Counted from the stretch's first letter, positions 44,797 through 54,905 are shown. The stretch: 64,000 nucleotides of DNA from SAR86 cluster bacterium (GCA_028135785.1 JAOIHS010000002.1:89386-153385); one strand, 5' to 3'. Notes: generated by a model from the letters alone, not told the origin. Numbers and translations: made by a program.

Positions 44797-45063
44797 TTAA
44801 GTTGGTTGATAGCCTTCTGGTTGATCTGTAATTTTATTATCTAAAAAATTTTGAAGCTGTTCGTTAAGATATTTTCTCGTTTCACTATCGGCTAAACTCA
44901 ATTGCTTCTCATTGATTAACATTGTTTGAAAAGAAAGCCATTCTTGCCATGCTTTTTTTGAAACATTATTGAATAAATCTACTCCATTTGGACCAGGAAA
45001 TGGAGCTCTGTCCATTCTAGGGAGATCTTTTTTATATTTTCTACAAAAAACAGTACTACTCAT
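44797..45063 (-). CDS. yggX: YggX family Fe(II)-trafficking protein
   Basis: A small 88-aa protein linked to Fe-S cluster protection. VFCRKYKKDLPRMDRAPFPG and the central WQEWLSFQTMLINEKQL are the family fingerprints. Its start overlaps the mutY stop by 4 bp; the mutY-yggX pair is conserved in Gammaproteobacteria, consistent with MutY needing an Fe-S cluster. Confidence 0.95.
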   Translation of the reverse strand: MSSTVFCRKYKKDLPRMDRAPFPGPNGVDLFNNVSKKAWQEWLSFQTMLINEKQLSLADSETRKYLNEQLQNFLDNKITDQPEGYQPT

Positions 45064-46073
45064 AAATAATTATTAATAATTTCTTTAACGGGTTTGGGTA
45101 AACCCATCTTACCTGAATCAGATTTTTTAACCCAAGCAAAAGAAGATCTATCAATTTTTAGTCGATCTCTCTGTTCTATTGAATATTTCATAGTAGAGAT
45201 TGTTAATTTTTGATGAGATAAATTATGGGTCAGAAGCGGAAGAACTTCTTTTTTTTCTAATAAATTTAGATTGCTTTTGCTAAACATATTCTTTTCAGGA
45301 AAAAGCCAAAGATTTTGCCATATTCCCTTTTTTTCATTTCTTCTTAGTAAAACCTTATCTTTTGAAAAAATAAAAAACCAATTTATGTCTCTTTCTTTTT
45401 TTGGCTTAGAAGGAACTTTAAAAGGAATCTGATTTTGAAAATTTAGTTCTTTGGCTAAACAGTTTCTTTTAATCGGACACTCACAACATGTAGGATTTTT
45501 AGGTTTGCATAATAATGAACCTAAATCCATTATTCCTTGCGAATAAGATCTGAAATTTTTTTCAGGCAGTAGATTTTCCGCGAACTTTAATAAGTTTTTT
45601 TGAGTCTTAATATTATTGATTGGCGATTGATCTCCTGAATACCTAAGTAAGACTCTTTTTACATTCCCATCAAGAATTATTCCTGGTTTTTCGAAGGCAA
45701 GACTTAAGATTGCTCCAGCAGTTGATATACCAATTCCTGGAAGCTTTATTAAATCTTCATAATAATTTGGAAGAATATTATTAAATTCTTTCTGAAGGAT
45801 GATCGCAGTTTTATGAATATTTCTAGCTCTTGAGTAATAACCTAGTCCTGACCATAAAGCTAAAACTTTTTCCGGTTTTGCTTTGGCTAGCGAGTCGATG
45901 TTAGGAAAATTTTTAATAAATTTATGAAAATAAGGAATTACGGTCTTAACTTGAGTTTGTTGCAACATAATTTCCGATATCCATACATGATATGGATTTT
46001 TTGTTTGCCATGGCAGATCATTTCTTCCATCTCTTTTTTGCCAATTAATAATTTTTTTTGAGAATGTTGTCAT
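45060..46073 (-). CDS. mutY: A/G-specific adenine DNA glycosylase
   Basis: MutY removes adenine mispaired with 8-oxoguanine. [12 protein letters not shown] contains the catalytic Glu. The HhH-GPD part has [13 protein letters not shown] and the Asp in [11 protein letters not shown] [4Fe-4S] ligand set CxxxxxxCxxCxxxxxC is intact ([18 protein letters not shown]). The C-terminal Nudix-like domain follows. Length is 337 aa. The gene is divergent from hisB. Confidence 0.95.
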   Translation of the reverse strand: MTTFSKKIINWQKRDGRNDLPWQTKNPYHVWISEIMLQQTQVKTVIPYFHKFIKNFPNIDSLAKAKPEKVLALWSGLGYYSRARNIHKTAIILQKEFNNILPNYYEDLIKLPGIGISTAGAILSLAFEKPGIILDGNVKRVLLRYSGDQSPINNIKTQKNLLKFAENLLPEKNFRSYSQGIMDLGSLLCKPKNPTCCECPIKRNCLAKELNFQNQIPFKVPSKPKKERDINWFFIFSKDKVLLRRNEKKGIWQNLWLFPEKNMFSKSNLNLLEKKEVLPLLTHNLSHQKLTISTMKYSIEQRDRLKIDRSSFAWVKKSDSGKMGLPKPVKEIINNYL

Positions 46074-46101
46074 CTTGCTTATTTTAACCTTTTCCGTCCG
46101 C

Positions 46102-46107
46102 TATAAT
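46102..46107 (+). promoter_or_regulatory. Likely -10 element of the hisBHAF operon
   Basis: A consensus TATAAT lies 21 bp upstream of the hisB ATG at 46129. The -35 is weak (TTGCTT is present but spaced 20 bp away). The site lies between divergent mutY and hisB. Confidence 0.4.
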
Positions 46108-46128
46108 GATCCTTTAGAAGAGATAATT

Positions 46129-46716
46129 ATGAGAAATACAAGTATTGAAAGAAACACAAAAGAAACTCAGATTTCATTGAGTTTAGAATTAGACGGAATA
46201 GGCAAAAGTTCCCAGGATATAGAAATTCCTTTTTTTGCTCACATGCTAGATCAAATCGCAAAACACGGAGACTTCGATATAGATCTTAAAGCAACAGGAG
46301 ATTTGGAAGTGGATGCTCATCACACAGTTGAAGATGTCGGAATTACCTTAGGCGAAGCTTTTAATAAAGCTCTGGGCGATAAAAAAGGAATCACGCGTTA
46401 TGGATATGCTTATGCTCCCTTAGATGAAGCTTTATCTAGAGTAGTGATAGATTTTTCTGGGAGACCTGGTTTGATGTGGGATGTTAATTTTACTAAACAA
46501 ACTATAAATGATTTTGATTTGCAATTAATTAAAGAATTTTTTCAAGGCTTTACTAACAAATCCTTGGCAACGATACATATTGATAATTTAAAAGGTGATA
46601 ATGCTCATCACCAAGCTGAAACGATCTTCAAAGCTTTTGCACTAGCTTTAAAACAATCTTGTTCATTAGATGAAGCAAAATCTGGTCAGATTCCTTCAAC
46701 TAAAGGATGTCTCTAG
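46129..46716 (+). CDS. hisB: Imidazoleglycerol-phosphate dehydratase
   Basis: It catalyses the sixth step of histidine biosynthesis. I start at ATG 46129 ([14 protein letters not shown]), which has an AGAAGAG ribosome site; the longer frame from 46075 would put the -10 box inside the gene. The duplicated fold has [19 protein letters not shown] and [16 protein letters not shown], with the two Mn-binding HHxxE sets. At 195 aa it is the monofunctional form without the N-terminal phosphatase domain of E. coli HisB. Confidence 0.95.
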   Translation: MRNTSIERNTKETQISLSLELDGIGKSSQDIEIPFFAHMLDQIAKHGDFDIDLKATGDLEVDAHHTVEDVGITLGEAFNKALGDKKGITRYGYAYAPLDEALSRVVIDFSGRPGLMWDVNFTKQTINDFDLQLIKEFFQGFTNKSLATIHIDNLKGDNAHHQAETIFKAFALALKQSCSLDEAKSGQIPSTKGCL

Positions 46717-46731
46717 AAAGGCACAAATATT

Positions 46732-47349
46732 ATGAAAATTGGCGTCATTGATTATGGTGCAAGTAATATCTTTTCTGTTGTCAGAGCTTTAAACAGCCTT
46801 GGTGCAAACACTTCAGTTGTAAAAAAACCAGAAGATTTTAATGGAATTGATAAGTTAGTTTTCCCTGGTCAGGGTTCTATGGGTTCTTGTATGTCGAGGC
46901 TTAATAAAGCCGAAATGGTTATTCCTATAAAAGAATTTATAGAGGAAAAACCTTTTCTAGGAATCTGTTTAGGGCTTCAAGTTTTATTTTCAGGTAGTCA
47001 AGAAAGTATAGAAGAGAAAGGGTTGGGAGTGTTTTCTGAAGAAATAAAAAAATTTGAATCCCCAGAAAATACTAAACTTAAGATTCCCCATATGGGATGG
47101 AATCAAGTTGACTTTAGCCAAGATCATTTTTTATGGAATGGATTGGAAAGTGGAGCAAATTATTACTTTGTGCATTCTTATCTTTCTTGCAAACTCAAAG
47201 AAGAGTTTATTTATTCAAAAACTGAGCATGGTCAAATTTTTAATTCAGCTATTTCAAAAGATAATATATTTGCAACTCAATTTCATCCCGAAAAAAGTGG
47301 AAAGCTGGGTTTAAAGTTCCTTGAAAATTTTTTAAATTGGAGGCCTTAA
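46732..47349 (+). CDS. hisH: Imidazole glycerol phosphate synthase glutaminase subunit
   Basis: A class I glutamine amidotransferase (205 aa) that supplies ammonia to HisF. GICLGLQVLFSGS has the nucleophile Cys. TQFHPEKSGKLG has the His and Glu of the triad. IDYGASNIFSVVRAL is the N-terminal signature. It lies 15 bp after hisB, and hisA starts directly at its stop. Confidence 0.95.
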   Translation: MKIGVIDYGASNIFSVVRALNSLGANTSVVKKPEDFNGIDKLVFPGQGSMGSCMSRLNKAEMVIPIKEFIEEKPFLGICLGLQVLFSGSQESIEEKGLGVFSEEIKKFESPENTKLKIPHMGWNQVDFSQDHFLWNGLESGANYYFVHSYLSCKLKEEFIYSKTEHGQIFNSAISKDNIFATQFHPEKSGKLGLKFLENFLNWRP

Positions 47350-48075
47350 TTGATTCCTATACCAGCGATTGACATTCAAAATGGTAGATGTGTGAGACTA
47401 AAAATGGGAGATTTGAGTAGCGCTACTACTTACTACGAAAACCCTTTAGAAGCCGCAGAATTTTGGTTAAATAAAGGCACAAAAAAAATTCATATTGTAG
47501 ATTTGGACGGAGCCTTGGCTGGCGATTCTTCTAATTCAACTTCGGTAATTTCAATTCGAGAAACCTTCCCTGAACTTGATATTCAATTAGGAGGAGGAAT
47601 AAGAAATATGAAAACTTTAGAAAATTATTTTGAAAAAGGCATCGACTCCTTAATTTTAGGAAGTGTTGCTATTAAAAATAAAATTTTTTTTACAGAAGCT
47701 TGCAAGAAATACCCTAAAAAAATAATCTTAGGAATAGATGCAAGAAAAGGGTTTGTCTCCACTGAAGCCTGGACAGAATCCTCACAAATTTTAGCTACTG
47801 ATATTGTGAAAAGTTTCTCAGATTTGCCAATAAAAGCTCTGATTTATACAGATATAAGCAAAGATGGAATGATGCAAGGACCAAATATTGAAGAAACAAA
47901 GCAAATTTCTTTGAGTACTCAGATACCTGTTATAGCATCTGGCGGAGTAAGAAATTTAAACGATTTAATAGAGCTTTCTAAAATAAATAATATCTATGGA
48001 GCAATTTGTGGAAAATCATTATACGAAGGAACCCTTGATTTTTCTGAAGCCACTGAGTATTTTAAAAAAATATGA
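47350..48075 (+). CDS. hisA: Phosphoribosyl-formimino-AICAR ribotide isomerase
   Basis: A TIM-barrel enzyme of histidine synthesis (241 aa). PAIDIQNGRCVRLK has the first catalytic Asp; the second is in YTDISKDGMMQGPN. GGGIRNMKTL and ASGGVRNLNDL are the phosphate-binding motifs. The start is TTG at 47350, abutting the hisH TAA, so it depends on translational coupling. The last 4 bp overlap hisF. Confidence 0.94.
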   Translation: MIPIPAIDIQNGRCVRLKMGDLSSATTYYENPLEAAEFWLNKGTKKIHIVDLDGALAGDSSNSTSVISIRETFPELDIQLGGGIRNMKTLENYFEKGIDSLILGSVAIKNKIFFTEACKKYPKKIILGIDARKGFVSTEAWTESSQILATDIVKSFSDLPIKALIYTDISKDGMMQGPNIEETKQISLSTQIPVIASGGVRNLNDLIELSKINNIYGAICGKSLYEGTLDFSEATEYFKKI

Positions 48076-48830
48076 GCTTAACTATAAGAATAATTCCATG
48101 TTTAGATGTTCGAGGAGGTCGAGTAGTTAAAGGAATAAACTTTAAAGATATCATAGACGCTGGAGATCCAGCCGAAGCAGCATTGAGATATGATCAAGAA
48201 GGAGCAGATGAAATATGTATGTTAGATATAGATGCTTCATATGAGGCTAGATCTACTACTTTAGAAACTGTAGAAAAAATAGCTAACCAAGTATTTATAC
48301 CGTTTACTGTTGGCGGGGGAGTCAAAAGCATTGAAGATGTTGAAATTTTATTAAAATCAGGTGCGGATAAAGTTTCTATAAATACCTCTGGAATTACTAA
48401 TCCTAAACTTATTTCAGAAGCTTCAAAAGAATTTGGATCGCAATGCATTGTTGTAGCAATAGATGCTAAGTACGATTCTGAAAACTGGCATGTTTATACG
48501 CATGGAGGTAAAAACAAAACAAAATTAGAGGCTTTATCATGGGCAAAAGAAGTAGAACAATTAGGGGCAGGAGAGATTCTAATGACCTCTATGGACAAAG
48601 ATGGAACCAAGTCAGGATTTGATAATGCGCTCAATAGTAAGTTAGCTAGCATATTAAAAATTCCTCTTATTGCATCTGGAGGAGCTGGAAAACTAAATCA
48701 TCTAGTTGATGCTGTTAAATTAGGAAAAGCAGATGCCGTTCTCGCTGCTAGTATTTTTCACTATCAGGAAATATCTATAAAAGAAGTTAAAAAAGCTCTT
48801 CAAGAAGAAGGTTTGAGTACAAGATTATAA
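48072..48830 (+). CDS. hisF: Imidazole glycerol phosphate synthase cyclase subunit
   Basis: A 252-aa TIM barrel forming IGP synthase with His[16 protein letters not shown], with catalytic Asp, and [16 protein letters not shown], with the second Asp, are diagnostic; [13 protein letters not shown] and [10 protein letters not shown] bind phosphate. It overlaps hisA by 4 bp. It ends the hisBHAF operon and converges with gpmA with a 6-bp overlap. Confidence 0.95.
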   Translation: MSLTIRIIPCLDVRGGRVVKGINFKDIIDAGDPAEAALRYDQEGADEICMLDIDASYEARSTTLETVEKIANQVFIPFTVGGGVKSIEDVEILLKSGADKVSINTSGITNPKLISEASKEFGSQCIVVAIDAKYDSENWHVYTHGGKNKTKLEALSWAKEVEQLGAGEILMTSMDKDGTKSGFDNALNSKLASILKIPLIASGGAGKLNHLVDAVKLGKADAVLAASIFHYQEISIKEVKKALQEEGLSTRL

Positions 48831-49454
48831 TTCACTTCTCTGGAATTTCATTTCTTCATTGGAGTAATTAAAGACAATAGGTTCTCCTGTCCCTATTTCT
48901 AGTTTTACTATCTCCTCAGGTGAAATATTTTCTAGTGACATTATTAAAGACCTTAAAGAGTTTCCATGTGCGCAGACCAAGACATTTTTTCCAGTCTCTA
49001 CTAATGGTTTAATTACCGCTTCAAAATAAGGCAAAACTCGCTCTGAAGTATTTTTAAGACTTTCGCCGCCTGGTGGAGGAATATCATAAGATCTTCTCCA
49101 AATATGAACTTGATCTTCGCCCCATTTTTCTCGAGCATCATCTTTATCTAAACCTGATAAATCTCCATAATCTCTTTCATTTAAATCTTGGTTTTCAATA
49201 GTTAATAAATTTATTTGATCTAATCTTTTTAGAATAATTTCGCCAGTTTTCTGAGCTCTAATGAGTTTTGAAGTGAAGTGAATATCAAAATTTATATTTA
49301 AACTCTTAATTTTAATTCCTGCATTTTCAGCTTCGATTATTCCTTTTGGTGTTAGAGGAGGGTTCTTCCAACCAGTAAAAAGATTTTTTTCATTCCATTC
49401 ACTTTGCCCATGACGAACTAAAATAAGATGAGAATTTTTTTTTTCCATATGCAT
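48825..49454 (-). CDS. gpmA: 2,3-bisphosphoglycerate-dependent phosphoglycerate mutase
   Basis: A glycolytic/gluconeogenic mutase of 209 aa. [18 protein letters not shown] contains the phosphohistidine; [22 protein letters not shown] and [12 protein letters not shown] are characteristic. It is somewhat shorter than E. coli GpmA (250 aa) because the middle loop is reduced. The ATG at 49454 is one of two near the start. Divergent from the rhodanese gene. Confidence 0.93.
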   Translation of the reverse strand: MHMEKKNSHLILVRHGQSEWNEKNLFTGWKNPPLTPKGIIEAENAGIKIKSLNINFDIHFTSKLIRAQKTGEIILKRLDQINLLTIENQDLNERDYGDLSGLDKDDAREKWGEDQVHIWRRSYDIPPPGGESLKNTSERVLPYFEAVIKPLVETGKNVLVCAHGNSLRSLIMSLENISPEEIVKLEIGTGEPIVFNYSNEEMKFQRSEL

Positions 49455-49491
49455 AGTTAATAGGTTTATTTCAGTTTATGATACCCGACCT

Positions 49492-49899
49492 ATGGGTTAT
49501 TTTATTCAGTTTTTATTAGATAATTGGTTTATTGTTATACCTCTAATTATTTCAATATTTATCTTTTTCAAACTAGAAGGTATAAGAAATTCCTTTCTAT
49601 TAGATCCTCAACAGATGGTCTTTTTTCTAAATAGAAAAAATGCTGTTTTGATAGATATTAGAAATGAGAAAGATTTTTTAAAAGGTCATATTAGTCAAGC
49701 TGTTCATACAGGTCCAGATATAGATTCGTGTAAAAAAGAGATCAAAAAATCTCCAGAGCAACCCATAATTATTGTTTGTCAAAATGGAAATTACTCATCT
49801 CGAATGGCAAGTGATTTAAAAAAAGAAGGTCAACAGACCTTTATTTTGAAAGGCGGAATAAATTCTTGGACCAGTGAAAAATTACCTCTAATCAACTAA
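49492..49899 (+). CDS. Membrane-anchored rhodanese-domain protein (YibN-like)
   Basis: An N-terminal TM helix (residues 8-27) is followed by one rhodanese domain (about 40-135) with VLIDIRNEKDFLKGHISQAV and the active Cys in VCQNGNYSSRMA. Length is 135 aa. E. coli YibN has the same layout and also lies next to a phosphoglycerate mutase gene. The sulfur or selenium substrate is unknown. Its 3' end overlaps ntrC by 4 bp. Confidence 0.87.
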   Translation: MGYFIQFLLDNWFIVIPLIISIFIFFKLEGIRNSFLLDPQQMVFFLNRKNAVLIDIRNEKDFLKGHISQAVHTGPDIDSCKKEIKKSPEQPIIIVCQNGNYSSRMASDLKKEGQQTFILKGGINSWTSEKLPLIN

Positions 49900-51296
49900 A
49901 GATCTAATTCATTCATTTTTCTAGCTAAAGTATTTCTTCCCCAGCCAAGGAGATTGGCGGCTTCACTTTTTTTCCCTTTAGTGGCTTTCATGGCAACTTT
50001 AATCATAGTTCTCTCAAATATAGGAATTGTAGAATTAAGTAGATGATCGTCACCCTTAGAAAGTTTTTCAGCTGCCCAAATTTCTAATAAATCATTCCAA
50101 TTCATTTCAGGCCCTCTCTTTTGAAGCATTAAATCATTTGGAAGGTCAGATGTTTGGATTTCTTGACCAGAAGAAAGAACAGTAAGTGAATGGCAGAGAT
50201 TCTGCAGTTGAAGAACATTTCCCGGCCAAATTAATTTAGAAAATAACTCTTCCACTTCAGAGGATAAGATTTTTGATTCTGAGCCAATCTCTTCTGAAAA
50301 CTTTTCAAAAAAGTAATTAGTAAGTAGAGGGATATCTTCTTTTCTTTCCCTTAATGCAGGAAGGGCAATTCTAATAACATTAAGCCTATGAAAAAGATCT
50401 TCTCTAAATGCACCACTACTAACTTTATCATTCAGATTTTGATTAGTTGCAGCTATTATTCTTACATCTACCTTTACAGGGTCACTACCACCTATTCTAT
50501 AAAACTCACCGCTTGAAAGAACTCTAAGAATTCTTGTTTGAGTTTCGTATGGCATATCACCAATCTCATCTAAAAAAAGAGTAGCATTATGAGCCTGTTC
50601 AAATCTTCCAATTTTTTTATGGTCTGCCCCAGCAAAGGCTCCTTTTTCATATCCAAATAATTCTGATTCTAAAAGTTCAATAGGAATATCTGCCATGTTT
50701 AGAGAAATTAATTTTTTCTCAGCTCTGTCGCTATGCTCATAGATAGCTTGAGCAACCAATTCTTTACCAGTCCCTGATTCACCTACTAATAAAACCGTTG
50801 AACTAGAATGCGATAACTTTCCAATCGAATTAAAAAGATCTTGCATTGCTGGAGACTTACCTATAATTCTGCCTTTCTCTAAATGAATTTCTTCGTCGCT
50901 GATTACTTTTTTCGATCTAATTTTTTTTTGTTCTAACGCTTTAGAAATTTTTGAAATTGCATCATTGATATCAAAAGGTTTCGCAATATAGTCCCATGCT
51001 CCATTTTCAAAAGCATCTACAGTTGTTTCAAGATCTGAATGAGCAGTCATCATTATTACAGGAATATTTGAATGTTCACTTTTAAAAGTATCTAAAAGAT
51101 CCATGCCATCTCTTCCTGGCATTTTCAAATCTGTTAGAAGAACATGAGGTTTTTCTATATCAAGTTGATTAACGACCTCATTTCCATCTTCAAAAACAGA
51201 TACATTAAAACCGGCATCAATAAGTCCTTTTTTAAGGACAAACCTTATTGATTCATCATCATCAGCTATCCAAACTTTTTTTAATTTAGGCATCAT
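49896..51296 (-). CDS. ntrC: Nitrogen regulator NtrC with altered GAFTGA loop
   Basis: A three-domain response regulator of 466 aa: a receiver with phospho-acceptor Asp56, an AAA+ domain with Walker A GESGTGKE (172-179) and FLDEIGDMP, and a Fis-type HTH (AANLLGWGRNTLARKM). The sigma-54-contacting loop reads GAFAGA (219-224, Ala222) where GAFTGA is standard. It should be phosphorylated by the adjacent NtrB; their genes overlap by 11 bp. The targets are probably the upstream glutamine synthetase genes of the same operon. The Thr-to-Ala change may alter how it activates transcription. Confidence 0.93.
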   Translation of the reverse strand: MMPKLKKVWIADDDESIRFVLKKGLIDAGFNVSVFEDGNEVVNQLDIEKPHVLLTDLKMPGRDGMDLLDTFKSEHSNIPVIMMTAHSDLETTVDAFENGAWDYIAKPFDINDAISKISKALEQKKIRSKKVISDEEIHLEKGRIIGKSPAMQDLFNSIGKLSHSSSTVLLVGESGTGKELVAQAIYEHSDRAEKKLISLNMADIPIELLESELFGYEKGAFAGADHKKIGRFEQAHNATLFLDEIGDMPYETQTRILRVLSSGEFYRIGGSDPVKVDVRIIAATNQNLNDKVSSGAFREDLFHRLNVIRIALPALRERKEDIPLLTNYFFEKFSEEIGSESKILSSEVEELFSKLIWPGNVLQLQNLCHSLTVLSSGQEIQTSDLPNDLMLQKRGPEMNWNDLLEIWAAEKLSKGDDHLLNSTIPIFERTMIKVAMKATKGKKSEAANLLGWGRNTLARKMNELDL

Positions 51297-52377
51297 ATGC
51301 TCCTATATCCTTTGTTTTATAGCTATCTTCTAAAATTGGAATGAGTATTGAAAAATTAGTTCCAGTTGAGTCACTAGAACAATCTATAGAGCCGTTATGC
51401 TGATTAATTATTCCTCTAGCTATTGCAAGTCCTAAACCCGAAGAAACTTGTTTTGTTGAAACAAGGGGAAAAAAAATTGAGTCAATAAAATCTTCAGAAA
51501 TACCAGGGCCATTATCGATAAAATCAATTTCACAGGCGGTTTTATAAAACTTACCATTTATATGAACTTCATAAGCAACTCTAGTCCTAGCTATTATTTT
51601 ATTTCCAGTGTTAGTTTTCTCCATTGCTTCAATAGAATTTCTAGTAAGGTTATAAAAAACTTGCATGATTAGAGATGAATCAATTTTAATTAAAGGAAGG
51701 CTTGGATCGTAATCACGTTCGAAATCTATATCCTTGAAATCTAATGAATTTATAAAATCTGGAAGTTTCTCAAGAACACTATGAATATTCTCCATTGCCA
51801 AGGTTAATTTAAAATTCTTCTCCGAAACTTGATTAACTATATCCGTGATCCTTTCAGTTTCTCTCAGAATAATATTTAAAAGATCCTGATTGTCTCTCGC
51901 TTTTAATTTATTGCTTAATAATTGTGCAGCTCCTTTGATGCCACTTAGAGGGTTTTTAATTTCATGAGCAAGACCTTTAGAAAAAGCTGCAGTCACAACT
52001 CCTCCAGCTGATTTTCTTCGGCTTCTTTTTGCCATAGCTTGTTTATCTGCATCAAAAAACTCAAATACGATGAATTCTTCAGCTTCGTCATAATATGTTG
52101 CTAAAAATGAACATTTTTTTTTCAAATTATTATTTAAAAATAAAGTAGTTATATGTCTCTTAAGATGAGTTTTGGATGCAGCTAATTCAGAAAATTCAAG
52201 GCTGTTATCAGGCTTTTCGGTAAAAATTTTATTAACTGACTTTCCTTCACATTCAGAAAAATTAATATTAAGGAAATCTTCAGCTGAACTATTTATAAAA
52301 ACTATATTGAAACTTTTGTCTGTTATTAAAAGTTTCGAAGAGATATTTTTAAGTGCTGTATCAAATGAATTTTGCAT
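51286..52377 (-). CDS. ntrB: Nitrogen sensor histidine kinase NtrB
   Basis: This 363-aa kinase has an N-terminal PAS domain (residues of about 7-115), the H box GLAHEIKNPLSGIKGAAQLL (His138) and an ATPase with NLTRNSIEAM (N box), FIDNGPGIS (G1) and SSGLGLAIARGI (G2). It has no TM helix, so it is cytoplasmic and likely senses PII. It is 19 bp after glnA and overlaps ntrC, the standard glnA-ntrB-ntrC order. Confidence 0.94.
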   Translation of the reverse strand: MQNSFDTALKNISSKLLITDKSFNIVFINSSAEDFLNINFSECEGKSVNKIFTEKPDNSLEFSELAASKTHLKRHITTLFLNNNLKKKCSFLATYYDEAEEFIVFEFFDADKQAMAKRSRRKSAGGVVTAAFSKGLAHEIKNPLSGIKGAAQLLSNKLKARDNQDLLNIILRETERITDIVNQVSEKNFKLTLAMENIHSVLEKLPDFINSLDFKDIDFERDYDPSLPLIKIDSSLIMQVFYNLTRNSIEAMEKTNTGNKIIARTRVAYEVHINGKFYKTACEIDFIDNGPGISEDFIDSIFFPLVSTKQVSSGLGLAIARGIINQHNGSIDCSSDSTGTNFSILIPILEDSYKTKDIGAYDA

Positions 52378-52396
52378 ATCTCTAAATTAATAAAGA

Positions 52397-53803
52397 CTAG
52401 ACACTGTAGTACATATCAAATTCTACAGGACTAGTCGTTTGGTTTAAGTAAGTAACTTCTTCAGATTTAAGAGCAATGTATCCGTCAATCAAATCATCTG
52501 AAAAAACATCTCCTTCTTTAAGAAATTCTCTATCTTTATCCAAGGCATCAAGAGCCTCTTCAAGAGATCTTGCAACGGTTGGATATTTTTTAGCCGACTC
52601 TTCGGGGTTTTTAAAAAGATCTTCATCTCCAGGACCAACAGGATCTATTTTATTTTTAATTCCATCTAAGCCAGCCATTAATAATGCTGAAAAGCATAAA
52701 TAAGGATTAGCTGTTGAATCAGGAAATCTAACTTCTATCCTTCTTGCTTTCGGAGAATCAACCCAAGGAATTCTTACTGCTGCTGATCTATTCCTAGCTG
52801 AGTAAGTAAGGACTGTAGGCGCTTCAAAACCAGGCACTAATCTTTTATAGCTATTAGTTGAGGCATTGGTGAAAGCATTTAGCGCTTTACCATGTTTTAT
52901 AATTCCTCCGATATACCAAATTGCTTCTTTAGACAATTCAGAGTAACCATTTTCATCATAGAAAACAGGCTCACCGTTTTTAAATAATGATTGATGAACA
53001 TGCATTCCGTTTCCATTATCTCCTACTAAAGGTTTGGGCATAAAAGTAGCAGTTTTGCCATATGCAGCAGCAGTATTATGGACGCAGTATTTATAAATCT
53101 GAACTTCATCAGCTTTCCGAACCAAAGTATTAAACTTTGCACCAATTTCGCATTGACCAGCATTAGCTACTTCATGATGATGAACTTCTATGCCAAGACC
53201 CATTTCTTGCATGGTTTCACACATAGAAGACCTTATTTCGTGAAGAGAATCGACTGGAGGTACTGGAAAATAACCGCCTTTGATACCTGGTTTATGAGCT
53301 AAATTTCCACCATCATACTTTTCTCCAGTTTCCCAAGCGGCTTCTTCAGATCCAATTTCAAAAAAATTACCTTTCATTTGAACATCAAATCTAACATCAT
53401 CAAAAATAAAAAATTCATTTTCAGGACCGAAGTAAGCTGTATCTCCTACGCCACAATCTTGCATATATTTTTCTGCTTTTTCAGCGGTAGACCTTGGACA
53501 TCTTGAATATCCTTTCATAGTAGATGGCTCTACTACGCTACAAGTAATGTTGAGGGTAGGAGTCTCAAAAAAAGGATCCATTACGGCCGTATTTTTATCT
53601 GGCATGAGAATTTGATCAGACTCATCAATTGACTTCCAACCAGCCACTGATGAGCCATCAAACATTTTTCCTGATCTTAGGAAATTAGCGTCCACTTCTT
53701 CTGAGGCAACAGTCACATGCTGTTCTTTGCCTTTCGTATCTGTAAATCTTAGATCAACCCATTTAACACCATTCGATTTAATCAGATCTATAACTTTGGA
53801 CAT
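52397..53803 (-). CDS. glnA: Glutamine synthetase type I lacking the adenylylation tyrosine
   Basis: A 468-aa dodecameric-type GSI that makes glutamine from glutamate, ammonia and [13 protein letters not shown], the [11 protein letters not shown] metal site, [10 protein letters not shown], and [12 protein letters not shown] are all present. The loop that carries adenylylated Tyr397 in E. coli (NLYDLPPEE) here reads DLFKNPEE, so the acceptor is Phe397 (codon TTT at 52613-52615). It should not be controlled by GlnE adenylylation. It lies 17 bp after a GSII gene and 19 bp before ntrB. Confidence 0.96.
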   Translation of the reverse strand: MSKVIDLIKSNGVKWVDLRFTDTKGKEQHVTVASEEVDANFLRSGKMFDGSSVAGWKSIDESDQILMPDKNTAVMDPFFETPTLNITCSVVEPSTMKGYSRCPRSTAEKAEKYMQDCGVGDTAYFGPENEFFIFDDVRFDVQMKGNFFEIGSEEAAWETGEKYDGGNLAHKPGIKGGYFPVPPVDSLHEIRSSMCETMQEMGLGIEVHHHEVANAGQCEIGAKFNTLVRKADEVQIYKYCVHNTAAAYGKTATFMPKPLVGDNGNGMHVHQSLFKNGEPVFYDENGYSELSKEAIWYIGGIIKHGKALNAFTNASTNSYKRLVPGFEAPTVLTYSARNRSAAVRIPWVDSPKARRIEVRFPDSTANPYLCFSALLMAGLDGIKNKIDPVGPGDEDLFKNPEESAKKYPTVARSLEEALDALDKDREFLKEGDVFSDDLIDGYIALKSEEVTYLNQTTSPVEFDMYYSV

Positions 53804-53820
53804 ATTTCTCTCATGAAAAT

Positions 53821-54801
53821 TTACTTAGTTAATGTTCCAACAATATGTGTAAGAATCTTGTATGGATCTGCATTAGAGGCAGGTCTTCTGTCTTCTAAGT
53901 AACCATTCCAATTATGTTCAACAGTGTAGACAGGAATACGAATGCTTGCTCCCCTGTCACTAACACCATAAGAAAACTGATCAATGCTTTGAGTTTCATG
54001 AAGACCCGTAAGTCTCATTTCGTTATCTGACCCATAAGCTTCAATTCCATCTTTATGAACTTCGCCTAACTTTTCGCACATTGATGAAAATAGTTCTTCA
54101 GAACCACCTGTTCTCATTGCTTCATTTGAAAAATTGGTATGCATTCCTGATCCATTCCAATCTCCTGTTTTAGGTTTTGGATGAATATTAACGCCAACGC
54201 CATATTCTTCTGCAATTTTGTATAAGAGATATCGGCTAACCCATAAGTCATCAGCTGCTTTAATGCCTTTTCCAAGACACTGGTATTCCCATTGACCAAG
54301 AGCCACCTCAGCATTTGTTCCGGTTAAAGTTATTCCAAGATCTAAACATGCTTGAAGATGATCATCAGAAATCTCTCTTCCAACAACATTTCCCGCACCA
54401 ACTCCACAATAGTATTCTCCTTGCTCTTTAGGATCGCCATCTTCCCAACCAAGAGGTTCGCCAGTTTTTGGATCGGTAAAAAAGAACTCTTGTTCAAACC
54501 CGAACCACCATTCATCAGTGACAACTTCAGCAGCAGCTGCCCTAAAATTCGTAGGATGAGTTGTATGATCGGCTGACTGAACTTGAGTCATTACTAAATC
54601 ATGACCATTCGGATTAGAGTATGTTTCAACTGGTATAAGAAGACAGTCAGAGCTTCCGCCCTCTGCTTGTTTTGTTGATGATCCATCGAAAGACCAATCA
54701 GGTGGAGTCTTATCATCTGTTGCTTTTACCTTGCTTCTCATGAAAGGCTCTGGCTTGTATCCATCTAACCATATATATTCGTACGTTTTGTAATCTGACA
54801 T
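53821..54801 (-). CDS. Glutamine synthetase type II (eukaryote-like)
   Basis: A 326-aa GSII, the class found in eukaryotes and some bacteria. [18 protein letters not shown], the [11 protein letters not shown] metal site, [31 protein letters not shown] and [12 protein letters not shown] are diagnostic. It is the first gene of a GSII-glnA-ntrB-ntrC operon, with an AGGAG ribosome site and two NtrC-like dyads upstream. GSII beside GSI in a gammaproteobacterial-type genome is unusual and may result from transfer. Known GSIIs are not adenylylated. Confidence 0.95.
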   Translation of the reverse strand: MSDYKTYEYIWLDGYKPEPFMRSKVKATDDKTPPDWSFDGSSTKQAEGGSSDCLLIPVETYSNPNGHDLVMTQVQSADHTTHPTNFRAAAAEVVTDEWWFGFEQEFFFTDPKTGEPLGWEDGDPKEQGEYYCGVGAGNVVGREISDDHLQACLDLGITLTGTNAEVALGQWEYQCLGKGIKAADDLWVSRYLLYKIAEEYGVGVNIHPKPKTGDWNGSGMHTNFSNEAMRTGGSEELFSSMCEKLGEVHKDGIEAYGSDNEMRLTGLHETQSIDQFSYGVSDRGASIRIPVYTVEHNWNGYLEDRRPASNADPYKILTHIVGTLTK

Positions 54802-54883
54802 TTTTTCTCCTAAAATTTAACAAATCCTCTAAATGAGGTTAGTTGATTTTATCAAAATAAATGTATTCAAATAGTGCAGAAAT

Positions 54884-54900
54884 TGTACTATTTTAGAGCA
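54884..54900. promoter_or_regulatory. NtrC-like binding site 1 upstream of GSII operon
   Basis: TGTACTATTTTAGAGCA resembles the 17-bp NtrC dyad (TGCACnnnnnnnGTGCA) at most half-site positions. It lies about 90 bp from the GSII start and is 22 bp (centre to centre) from site 2. Confidence 0.48.
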
Positions 54901-54905
54901 ATATT

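Noticed and set aside
46075-46128. Longer hisB start at 46075
   Set aside because: This would place the TATAAT box inside the coding region, and the added residues do not resemble HisB; ATG 46129 has a ribosome site and the conserved N-terminus.
54802-54870. sigma-54 -24/-12 promoter for the glutamine synthetase operon
   Set aside because: No GG-N10-GC pair was found on the minus strand between the NtrC-like sites and the ATG; the only GG there is not followed by GC at the right distance.
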